This document shows, one piece after another, positions 34,213-41,659 of a DNA stretch of 64,000 nt. The notes below the pieces were generated by a model that did no database searches, had not been told where the DNA came from, and worked only from the letters and a program-made list of their open reading frames with translations. Numbering within the stretch: the first letter of the stretch is position 1; each line of letters begins with the position of its first letter. The position numbers were made by a program, and so were the translations under genes. This DNA comes from an uncultured Lachnospiraceae bacterium. Lineage in GTDB: Bacteria > Bacillota > Clostridia > Lachnospirales > Lachnospiraceae. The DNA lies in NCBI GenBank assembly GCA_934376945.1, contig CAKRPI010000002.1, positions 9,071-73,070 on the forward strand. The letters are read 5' to 3'.

Positions 34213-35964
34213 ATGGATGAATTAAAAGCATTGGCAACCAGTGTAGATATTGGGTGGATTCTGCTTGGTGCGGCACTCGTATTTTTTATGCAGGCCGGAT
34301 TTGCGATGGTAGAAACCGGTCTGACGCGAGCAAAGAATGCCGGAAATATCGTCATGAAGAACTTGATGGATTTCTGTATCGGTACTCCGATTTACTGGTT
34401 TATCGGCTTTGGCATTATGTTTGGAGGCACCGGGGCACTTTTTGGTGGAATTGATCTGTTCTGCCTGAAACAGGATGATTATGCGACGATGATTTTTCAG
34501 ACAGTTTTCTGTGCAACGTCTGCAACCATTGTTTCCGGAGCAATGGCAGAGCGAACAAAGTTTTCATCTTACTGTGTTTACAGTGCGCTGATCAGTTTGT
34601 TCGTGTATCCGATTTCCGGACACTGGATCTGGGGCGGCGGTTGGCTGCAGAGTATGGGCTTTCATGATTTTGCAGGGTCAACGGCAGTTCATATGGTAGG
34701 CGGTGTCGCTGCATTTATCGGAGCAACAATTCTTGGACCAAGAATTGGAAAATATGATAAAGATGGGAAACCGAATGCAATTCTCGGTCACAGCATGACA
34801 CTGGCGGCACTTGGTGTGTTTATTCTCTGGTTCTGCTGGTTCGGATTTAATGGATGTTCTACAGTAGCTCTCTCAGGAGACGGAGCAGTAAATGCAGCAA
34901 GAATTTTTTATACTACAAATCTCGCTGCAGCAATAGCAACGGTTACCGTGTTGATTATTACCTGGGTGCGTTATAAGAAGCCGGATGTTTCGATGACGCT
35001 CAACGGTTCTCTGGCCGGCCTTGTGGCGATTACGGCAGGCTGTGACACGGTTACTCCGGTAGGAGCTGCCCTGATTGGTTTTCTGGCTGGATTTGCAGTT
35101 GTATTTGGTATTGAATTTGTAGATCAGAAGCTGAAAGTCGACGATCCGGTCGGAGCAGTAGGGGTTCATGGAATCTGTGGTGCGACCGGTACACTTCTGA
35201 CAGGTTTGTTTGCTTATTATGATTTTGGTTCAGGAGAAAAACTTGGAGTCTTTTATGGCGGAGGATTTAAGTTTTTCGGAATACAGGTACTCGGTGTGGT
35301 GGCCGTAATTGCGTGGGTTGCTGTTACAATGACGATTATTTTTACAGTTTTGAAAAAGACAATTGGTCTGCGTGCATCTGCCACAGAAGAAATAGAAGGT
35401 CTTGATATTCATGAGCATGGTTTGGCGTCTGCATATGCAGATTTCGCGCTGGCTTCCAGCATCAATAACTTCAGCGGAAGTGCTTTTGGTTCTGATGCTT
35501 CTGTTTCATCGATATCGGCAGCCGGAAGAGAAAAACAGGTTTCGGAAGAGGATGCGGTGCCGGTACAGCTTCGGATGGAAACAACTCCTGTTGCCAGTGA
35601 TACACATCTGACAAAGATTACGATTATTGCAAAGCAGAGTAAATTTGACGATCTGAAAAACGCATTGAACAGTATTGGCGTAACCGGAATGACTGTGACA
35701 AATGTACTTGGCTGCGGCATTCAGAAGGGAAAGGCTGAATATTATCGAGGCGTTCAGATGGATATGAATTTGCTTCCGAAGATCCAGGTGGATGTGGTAG
35801 TCAGCAAAGTAGCACCTGAAAAAGTGATTCAGGCAGCAAAGAAAGCATTGTATACAGGCCATATCGGAGATGGAAAGATATTTGTATACAACGTTCAGAA
35901 TGTAATTAAGGTACGGACCGGTGAGGAAGGATTTGACGCTCTTCAGGGAGAGGATTTCTTCTAG
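34213..35964 (+). CDS. amtB: Ammonium transporter AmtB fused to a PII (GlnB/GlnK) domain
   Basis: A 583-residue protein. Residues ~1-410 are an Amt channel with eleven membrane segments; DFAGSTAVHMVGGVAAFIGA and VGVHGICGATGTL carry the twin pore His. A linker of about 60 residues (SSISAAGREKQVSEEDAVPV) leads to a PII domain from LTKITIIAKQSKFDDLKNAL to the C-terminal GHIGDGKIFVYNVQNVIKVRTGEEG. The T-loop region is GIQKGKAEYYRGVQMDMNLLPK. PII normally plugs Amt when nitrogen is sufficient; here the plug is covalently tethered. AGAGGAGGAAA precedes the ATG. Confidence 0.93.
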   Translation: MDELKALATSVDIGWILLGAALVFFMQAGFAMVETGLTRAKNAGNIVMKNLMDFCIGTPIYWFIGFGIMFGGTGALFGGIDLFCLKQDDYATMIFQTVFCATSATIVSGAMAERTKFSSYCVYSALISLFVYPISGHWIWGGGWLQSMGFHDFAGSTAVHMVGGVAAFIGATILGPRIGKYDKDGKPNAILGHSMTLAALGVFILWFCWFGFNGCSTVALSGDGAVNAARIFYTTNLAAAIATVTVLIITWVRYKKPDVSMTLNGSLAGLVAITAGCDTVTPVGAALIGFLAGFAVVFGIEFVDQKLKVDDPVGAVGVHGICGATGTLLTGLFAYYDFGSGEKLGVFYGGGFKFFGIQVLGVVAVIAWVAVTMTIIFTVLKKTIGLRASATEEIEGLDIHEHGLASAYADFALASSINNFSGSAFGSDASVSSISAAGREKQVSEEDAVPVQLRMETTPVASDTHLTKITIIAKQSKFDDLKNALNSIGVTGMTVTNVLGCGIQKGKAEYYRGVQMDMNLLPKIQVDVVVSKVAPEKVIQAAKKALYTGHIGDGKIFVYNVQNVIKVRTGEEGFDALQGEDFF

Positions 35965-36039
35965 GTTTAAAACTGTTGCTTTTCTCATAATATACTTCCT
36001 CCTGCTCTTCAGGGAGAGGATTTCTTCTAGGTTTAAAAC
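35938..36039 (+). repeat. 36-bp direct repeat spanning the amtB stop codon
   Basis: An exact 36-bp sequence (GCTCTTCAGGGAGAGG to GGTTTAAAAC) occurs at 35938-35973 and 36004-36039, separated by 30 bp. The first copy encodes the end of AmtB (ALQGEDFF and stop). Confidence 0.9.
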
Positions 36040-36055
36040 ATCAAAAAAATTTCTG

Positions 36056-36103
36056 AAGCAGAGGTACGCGTTATACATTGTATGACATGTACCTCTGCTT
36101 TTT
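36056..36103 (+). terminator. Terminator after amtB
   Basis: AAGCAGAGGTAC pairs with GTACCTCTGCTT, followed by TTT. It lies right against the next dispersed repeat. Confidence 0.85.
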
Positions 36104-36190
36104 AACCGAGTCAAGCAGTCCCCTGCTTAACCGAGTCAGGCAAGTCCCTTGCTTCAATTGCGCGGAGCAATAAGCAGTGGGTAGGGATGC
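36102..36190 (+). repeat. Modular intergenic repeat, copy 6 (two nested module A borders)
   Basis: TTAACCGAGTCAAGCAGTCC at 36102 is interrupted after 25 bp by a second TTAACCGAGTCAGGCAAGTC at 36127, then GCGGAGCAATAAGCAGTGGG. It looks like one copy inserted or recombined into another. Modules B and C are absent. Confidence 0.8.
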
Positions 36191-36234
36191 GAGGAGGAAT
36201 CATTTGATAAAAAAGCTGCAAAAAGCAGAAAAAA

Positions 36235-36275
36235 GGTGTAACATTTTTCCTGGTATTTTGTTATATAAGTGAAAA
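36235..36275 (+). promoter_or_regulatory. Candidate ECF-type promoter of the sigma gene
   Basis: GGTGTAACATTTTTCC resembles the TGTAAC -35 box of ECF sigma factors, with GTTATATAAG about 17 bp on. Autoregulation is inferred from that resemblance only. Confidence 0.4.
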
Positions 36276-36338
36276 GCTTTTCGCGAGGCAAAAAAACAAT
36301 GGGAAGAGTAAAAAATTCCCGCTACGGGGGGTGAGGAT

Positions 36339-36842
36339 CTGAATCAGAAGTTACTGGAAGTTCTTTATGAAAAATACTATCGTGAGATATATGTATATAT
36401 TTATGCAATATGCGGACGAAAAAACCTGACAGAGGATATTCTTCAGGAAACATTTTTGAAGGCATTTACGGCACTGAAGGATTCTCACACGAATATGCGC
36501 GCATGGCTTTATGTGGTAGCCAGAAATCTGTGTTTAAATGAGATAAAAAAGGAAGGTAGGGTGCATTCGGGAGAAAATCCGGATAAAGAAGAAAGAAGAG
36601 GATATGGGAGCAGTCCTGATCCGCTGGATGAGGTGATTGGAAAAGAAGAAAAAAATTGTCTGTGGAATGCATTGCTTTCGCTGGACAGTCCGGGAAGAGA
36701 AATTTTGGTACTGCAGTATTTTTCAGGATTTCAGCAAAAAGAGATTGCAGCATTTCTGCACCTGACGCCGGAAAACATACGGGTGCAGAGCTACCGAGCG
36801 AAGCGAAAGCTGCGCAAAATGCTGGAAGAAGAGAAGCGATGA
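36339..36842 (+). CDS. ECF-type RNA polymerase sigma factor, apparent CTG start
   Basis: A full-length 167-residue sigma factor is read from CTG 36339, preceded by GGGGGGTGAGG. No ATG, GTG or TTG occurs in frame until TTG 36456, which would delete region 2. Region 2 is YEKYYREIYVYIYAICGRKN with LTEDILQETFLKAFTALKD. Region 4 is LDSPGREILVLQYFSGFQQK with HLTPENIRVQSYRAKRKLRK. The following gene encodes a membrane anti-sigma factor, so the pair should respond to an envelope signal. GTG AGG ATC TGA at 36331 also forms a three-codon leader that overlaps the CTG. Confidence 0.82.
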   Translation: MNQKLLEVLYEKYYREIYVYIYAICGRKNLTEDILQETFLKAFTALKDSHTNMRAWLYVVARNLCLNEIKKEGRVHSGENPDKEERRGYGSSPDPLDEVIGKEEKNCLWNALLSLDSPGREILVLQYFSGFQQKEIAAFLHLTPENIRVQSYRAKRKLRKMLEEEKR

Positions 36843-36914
36843 AGTAATAAAGAAATACGCAGAGCAGGAAAAGAAAGTCTGCATTATAGCTACATGAAAA
36901 TATGGAGGTGGAAT

Positions 36915-38258
36915 ATGAAGTATCGGACGTTGCTTGAACAGTATCAGAAAAATCTGCTGGATGAGAAGACGAGAGGGCAGATTGAAGATGAAATTGAAAA
37001 ACATGAGGCGATCAGCGAATATTTATGTTCAAAAGAGGAAGAAATTCCGGAATTACAGGAATTATTTGAAGCAGAAGGATTGAAGCAGAAAAAGGAAGAA
37101 GAATCTTTTGCGGACCTGGTTAACCGCTCGATCCGCAGAGCGTTTCTGAAAATGGGGACTGTGGTACTTGCGGTGGTGCTTGCAGTAGTGCTGCTCATTC
37201 AGTTTGTTCTTCCACATGTCATTTCCGGATTTTATTATGATCCGGGAAAAGAAACAGGCGGAGGAAACAATCAGATGAGTCTTGATATGGCGGTGTATTC
37301 GGAGCTTTTTCTGCCCGGAAAGAGAAGAGTAAATGTTGTTTCAGAAGCAAAAGGCTATGGAAAGTATGATGTTGATATTACTCAGAATGTAAGTTATACG
37401 GGAGTGTTTACAACTGTGTCAGGTGAATTGACACGGAATCATCTGCGTTTGTACAATGAAAATCTGTTGAAACAGCCGACTGGTAATTGTTTTGCCTGGA
37501 ATCAGGTATATGGGGATCTTACGAAATCACTTTCAGATTTGGAGAAGGTGATGAATACTGACAAGGGAAGATATTTATTTTGTGCGGCAGGAAGTCCGGA
37601 GGAAGCGAGAATATTTGCCGGAAAATTGAATGAGGATGCGAAGTATATTGGATACGTATCACTGGAGAAGATGAAGGATTATGAGGATTTTGTCCGATGG
37701 ATGGACAGCCTTGATTTTTCAGTCGGAGAATTATGGTGTGCCGTGAAAACAGAACCGTATGGAGCACTGGAGGGTTCTGAACAGATATTCCATGCGGAAA
37801 ATATCGGTTTTTTGTACGATGTTTCACAGTCCTCTTCTTTCGCATGGGACGAGGAGAAATATCCGAATCTCATTACATGGAATGTGCCTTTGGAGGAACG
37901 ATCAGAACAGGCGGAAGCTGCAGTGCAGGAGGAATCAGAGAGGGTGTCGTATGAAATGCCGGAGGATGACAGCGAACTGCAGAAAACGGAGGCATATATG
38001 AAGACACATTTTACCAGCCTTTTGCGTTATATGGCAGATCATGACATATTTCTGAACCTGATGGGCTGGGAAGGAAATGGAATAGCTACAGATGCAGACG
38101 GAAAAGAAAAGGGCAGTGTTTTGCGGGAAGCAGCGGATTATGTGGAACAAAACGGGCTTGATATTTACGGTTTTGCCGCAGTGATGGATAAGAAGACGGT
38201 TCTGGCATTAATGGATCAGCCGGATGTGTATGTTGTGTATACAGAACCGTTGCAATGA
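36915..38258 (+). CDS. Membrane anti-sigma factor (Sigma_reg_N / Sigma_reg_C type)
   Basis: A 447-residue protein from ATG 36915 after GGAGGTGGA. Residues 1-75 form the cytoplasmic sigma-binding part (LLEQYQKNLLDEKTRGQIED). A single membrane segment (VVLAVVLAVVLLIQFVLPHV) follows at about 85-105. The large extracellular part has VYSELFLPGKRRVNVVSEAK and a C-terminal Sigma_reg_C-like domain (YVSLEKMKDYEDFVRWMDSL to VYVVYTEPLQ). No zinc motif is seen. It is expected to hold the upstream sigma factor until an external signal releases it. Confidence 0.8.
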   Translation: MKYRTLLEQYQKNLLDEKTRGQIEDEIEKHEAISEYLCSKEEEIPELQELFEAEGLKQKKEEESFADLVNRSIRRAFLKMGTVVLAVVLAVVLLIQFVLPHVISGFYYDPGKETGGGNNQMSLDMAVYSELFLPGKRRVNVVSEAKGYGKYDVDITQNVSYTGVFTTVSGELTRNHLRLYNENLLKQPTGNCFAWNQVYGDLTKSLSDLEKVMNTDKGRYLFCAAGSPEEARIFAGKLNEDAKYIGYVSLEKMKDYEDFVRWMDSLDFSVGELWCAVKTEPYGALEGSEQIFHAENIGFLYDVSQSSSFAWDEEKYPNLITWNVPLEERSEQAEAAVQEESERVSYEMPEDDSELQKTEAYMKTHFTSLLRYMADHDIFLNLMGWEGNGIATDADGKEKGSVLREAADYVEQNGLDIYGFAAVMDKKTVLALMDQPDVYVVYTEPLQ

Positions 38259-38363
38259 AAATGTTTTTCTTGCGTTTCATACAGCAGATGCTTATAGTAA
38301 AGAGGGGACTGACTGGAGAAGTGTCAGGCGGTCCGCATATAAAAACAGAAAGGTGGACGCTTT

Positions 38364-39410
38364 GTGAAACAGGAAAAAAGGAAGAATTTCCACAAAGACA
38401 GAAAAAAAGAATTTCCGCTTACCGGATTCCTAGTTGGAGTAGTAGTGATTTTACTGATGATTTTGATCGGTCTGATTTATGGTTTGAATAGTCAGAAAAA
38501 TGAGAAGAAGGATCAGCAGGAAAAGCAGGAAGATATACCGGAAACATTTTTGGACACGGAAGATGACACAGAAACTAGACGAGCAGAAAAAAATTCGGAA
38601 AGAAATAAGGATGGCAGGGAAGTTGATACAGAAACGGAAAAATCAGAAAAAATGACAGAACCGGCGACCGAGGTAAGAACAGAGATGGAAACAGAGACAG
38701 AGACGGAGACAGAAATCGAGACGGAAACAGAGATCGAAACGGAAACAGAGACGGAGACAGAAACCGATCAGTTGCTGACGGTTGCAATTGATCCGGGACA
38801 CCAGGGAAGCTGGGTAGATATGTCGGAAAAAGAACCGAGTGCGCCTGGATCATCAGAGATGAAGGCGAAGGCGACAACCGGTACCCAGGGGTCCTACAGC
38901 GGAAAGCCGGAGTATGAGTTAAACCTTGAAATTTCACTGCTGCTGCGAGAAGAACTTAAAAAACGAGGTTATCGCGTTGTATTGACCAGAGAGGATAATG
39001 ATGCGGCAATCAGCAATGCGGAACGTGCACAGCTTGCTTATGACCAGGGCGGTGATATTTATGTGCGGATTCATGCAAATGGCTCCGATGATCCGGGCGT
39101 GAGTGGCGCACTTGCAATGGTGCCGTCGCCATCGAATCCATATGTTGGCGACCTGGCAGCAGATTCGTATGCGCTGGGTGAGAGTATTTTAAATGCCTAC
39201 TGTGAAAAGGCATCGTTCGCTTCCCTTGGAGTACAGTATTACGACAATATGACCGGAATTAACTGGAGCAGGCTTCCGGTTATGATTCTTGAGATGGGCT
39301 TTATGACGAACCAGTCAGATGATCTCCGAATGTCGGATGCTTCTGTACAGTTGCTTATGGCAGAAGGAATTGCAGATGGAATTGATGCATACTTTGCCCG
39401 AATCAAATAA
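38364..39410 (+). CDS. Membrane-anchored N-acetylmuramoyl-L-alanine amidase (Amidase_3)
   Basis: A 348-residue protein with a GTG start after AAAGGTGG. A short basic cytoplasmic tail precedes a membrane segment (FLVGVVVILLMILIGLIYGL). A Glu/Thr repeat linker (TETETETETEIETETE-like, residues ~90-135) acts as a wall-spanning stalk. The zinc amidase follows: VAIDPGHQGSW (His), the Glu in YELNLEISL, GGDIYVRIHANGS (His) and VMILEMGFMTN (catalytic Glu). It cleaves the stem peptide from MurNAc. Its linker composition matches that of the large surface protein 3 kb downstream. Confidence 0.88.
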   Translation: MKQEKRKNFHKDRKKEFPLTGFLVGVVVILLMILIGLIYGLNSQKNEKKDQQEKQEDIPETFLDTEDDTETRRAEKNSERNKDGREVDTETEKSEKMTEPATEVRTEMETETETETEIETETEIETETETETETDQLLTVAIDPGHQGSWVDMSEKEPSAPGSSEMKAKATTGTQGSYSGKPEYELNLEISLLLREELKKRGYRVVLTREDNDAAISNAERAQLAYDQGGDIYVRIHANGSDDPGVSGALAMVPSPSNPYVGDLAADSYALGESILNAYCEKASFASLGVQYYDNMTGINWSRLPVMILEMGFMTNQSDDLRMSDASVQLLMAEGIADGIDAYFARIK

Positions 39411-39512
39411 ACCCAGTGGGATTGCATAGCAATGGAGCAATCCGGTTACATCAGTGAGTGGCAAAATTTACTTTTGGCACTCACATCATAAGATAAAGCA
39501 GACAGAAAAAAG

Positions 39513-39559
39513 GAAAGATACAGGTGATGAAATGGAACCTGTATCTTTCTTTTCTTTTA
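39513..39559 (+). terminator. Terminator after the amidase gene
   Basis: GAAAGATACAGGT (39513-39525) pairs with ACCTGTATCTTTC (39537-39549), followed by TTTTCTTTT. A second hairpin, GTGAGTG...CACTCAC near 39455-39485, lies before it. The remaining part of the 525-bp gap is AT-rich and carries the kinase promoter and a repeat. Confidence 0.85.
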
Positions 39560-39744
39560 CAGGAAATAATATGATAACAGATGGGGAGATATTTCTGCCT
39601 TTAATAAAGTGCAGATAATAAAGAAGAAGCTGATAATACGGAAAATAGAATGCGGATGTCAGGGAGGGGTGAAAACTCCAACTGAGCGTCTAGGAGCGAT
39701 TTGGAATATCTGATTGACAGAATCTCTTGATAGAAAAATACATA

Positions 39745-39773
39745 TTGACAATAGACATATAATTCTATATTAT
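39745..39773 (+). promoter_or_regulatory. Promoter of the kinase operon
   Basis: TTGACA (39745-39750), 17-bp spacer, TATTAT (39768-39773). Confidence 0.75.
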
Positions 39774-39868
39774 ATAAATCACATACAATATAAAGTAATT
39801 ACAAAGTAAATGAAAATGTCTCTTTATGACGGAAAAAATGTTTTGCTCGGTTATGACTCGGTTATGAA

Positions 39869-39900
39869 CAAGTAGCGAAGCGGATTGTGAATATCCGCTT
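39869..39900 (+). repeat. Module B repeat, copy 7
   Basis: CAAGTAGCGAAGCGGATTGT to ATCCGCTT, preceded by GACTCGGTTATGAA. It sits in the kinase leader, between the promoter and the ribosome site. Confidence 0.8.
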
Positions 39901-39935
39901 GATAAGACAAATTGGATAAAAAGGGGGTGAAAAAG

Positions 39936-41609
39936 CTGGGGGAAGCGGGAGGACATGGTCGTTTTTCGGAAAGCTATCTGATTTTGAAAAGGCTCGGAGG
40001 TGGAGGAGATGGAACGGTGTACCTTGTGAAGCACCTTGTGACGGAGCAGCTGCGTGCTGCCAAGCAGATACGAATGGAAAAAGGAAGGGATGAGTATCAT
40101 GAGCTGCAGATGATGAAGCGCCTTCACCATCCTTCACTTCCGGAGGTAATAGATGTGCTGGAAGAAGGCGGAAGTATATGGCTGATTTTGGAATATGTAA
40201 AGGGAGAAGTAATTCAGAGCTATGCAGGGAAAAATCTTACGCCGGATACTTTTTTCTCGGTCGCGGAGCAGCTGGCGGAGGTGGTTGGTTATCTTCATAG
40301 CCGCGCCTATCCGATTTTGCATCTCGATATTAAGCCATCTAATATTCTGATCCGAAAAAATGGTCGGATCGTTTTGATTGATTTTGGCGCTGCAGTTCAT
40401 GCCGGGCAGACAAGAACGTCTGAGGAATGCAGAGGGACACCGGGATTTGCTGCACCGGAGCAGTATCAGAGTAATGTCAGATTGGATGGAAAGACGGATA
40501 TATATGGGATTGGAGCGGTACTTTTTTATCTGCTAAGCGGAAACTGCTGTCCAATTTCGGAAGATAAGATGGACAAAAAATATTTTAGGACGAGATCAGG
40601 AAAGCATGGACGAAAACCATTCTGGAGAAAAGAAGCGGATCGTGTAGTAGCGATCTGTCTTTCTGAAAATCCGAAAAACCGATATCCGGATGGACAGGCG
40701 CTTGCAGGGGCTTTACGAAATGCAAAAAAACGATGGAAAAGGAGGCAAAAACTGCTTCCGTTTGTTGGAGCATCCAGTTTGCTTTTGATTCTGACTTGTT
40801 TCGGGACGCTGATGTGGCTGCGGGAGGAGCAGAAAAATACAGCAGAACGCCAGCTTACGGCAGAAACATTGATGGAGGCGGCCAAAGGACTTGGCTGGGA
40901 AGGAGCATATGAAAAATATAAGGAAGTCCTGCGGTTGAAATCAGATGGGATACCGGTACTGCTGCAGGCATTGGATCAGATTCTGGATGATTTTCGTTTT
41001 ACTGTGGAAGAAGAGAGGGGGCTTCAGGAACTTTTACTGACAATACCGCAGCTGGAGGAGCAGACGATTCTGGAAAAAATAGAAGAAGACCCGGAAAAGG
41101 CAGGCATTTTTTCGTATCGGCTTGGGCTGGCGTACTGGTATTTTTATGATGGAAGCGGAGGCCGAAGCGCAGGGGCAGCGTGGTTTCAGAAGGCGGTTGA
41201 TTTTGGCAGAAAAAGTGAGAGAAAGACTGATTGGCTGCCGAGTGCACGTATTTATATGGAATTGTCCGGCTATTATGACTGTCTTGGAAAACGGGAAGAA
41301 AAAGAAGGAACAGAGCGCGTTTATGTATCGCTGTGGCGTAAATTAATACAGCTTTGGAATTCACCGGGATTTGTGGCTGAGGCGGTGCAGCTGCGGGCAG
41401 AGGCAGCGGAAGAATTGTTGATTTGTGTAGTGATGGGAGCAGCAGAACTGTATATGGATGACTGTGAGGTTGATCGGATACTTGATGATTTGGAAAATTT
41501 CCTGAATGAAGAGGTGCAGGATCAGGATAAGAAAGAACAGCTTGAGGAACAGTTAAAAGTGGCCCGGATATCATGGAGGCGTGTTACTGGAAAAATGCAG
41601 GAAACATAA
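39936..41609 (+). CDS. Transmembrane Ser/Thr protein kinase
   Basis: Read here from CTG 39936, six bases after AAGGGGGTG (557 residues). In-frame GTG 39927 and TTG 39912 lack ribosome sites. The kinase domain has the glycine loop LKRLGGGGDGTVYLV, Lys in RAAKQI, HLDIKPSNIL (Leu replaces the Arg of HRD, so a non-RD type), DFGAAV and GTPGFAAPEQY. A membrane segment (VGASSLLLILTCFGTLMWL) at about 275-295 leads to an extracellular helical, TPR-like part with no PASTA repeats. The stalk or surface proteins encoded next are candidate partners. Confidence 0.85.
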   Translation: MGEAGGHGRFSESYLILKRLGGGGDGTVYLVKHLVTEQLRAAKQIRMEKGRDEYHELQMMKRLHHPSLPEVIDVLEEGGSIWLILEYVKGEVIQSYAGKNLTPDTFFSVAEQLAEVVGYLHSRAYPILHLDIKPSNILIRKNGRIVLIDFGAAVHAGQTRTSEECRGTPGFAAPEQYQSNVRLDGKTDIYGIGAVLFYLLSGNCCPISEDKMDKKYFRTRSGKHGRKPFWRKEADRVVAICLSENPKNRYPDGQALAGALRNAKKRWKRRQKLLPFVGASSLLLILTCFGTLMWLREEQKNTAERQLTAETLMEAAKGLGWEGAYEKYKEVLRLKSDGIPVLLQALDQILDDFRFTVEEERGLQELLLTIPQLEEQTILEKIEEDPEKAGIFSYRLGLAYWYFYDGSGGRSAGAAWFQKAVDFGRKSERKTDWLPSARIYMELSGYYDCLGKREEKEGTERVYVSLWRKLIQLWNSPGFVAEAVQLRAEAAEELLICVVMGAAELYMDDCEVDRILDDLENFLNEEVQDQDKKEQLEEQLKVARISWRRVTGKMQET

Positions 41610-41659
41610 AATAATAGTCACTGTTCAGAGAAAAGACGGGGAGAGAAAAGTGAAAAAAT

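Noticed and set aside
35938-36039. Two 36-bp repeats with a 30-bp spacer read as a mini CRISPR array
   Set aside because: Only two repeats and one spacer, no cas genes in the window, and the first repeat is the coding end of amtB. A local duplication explains it better.
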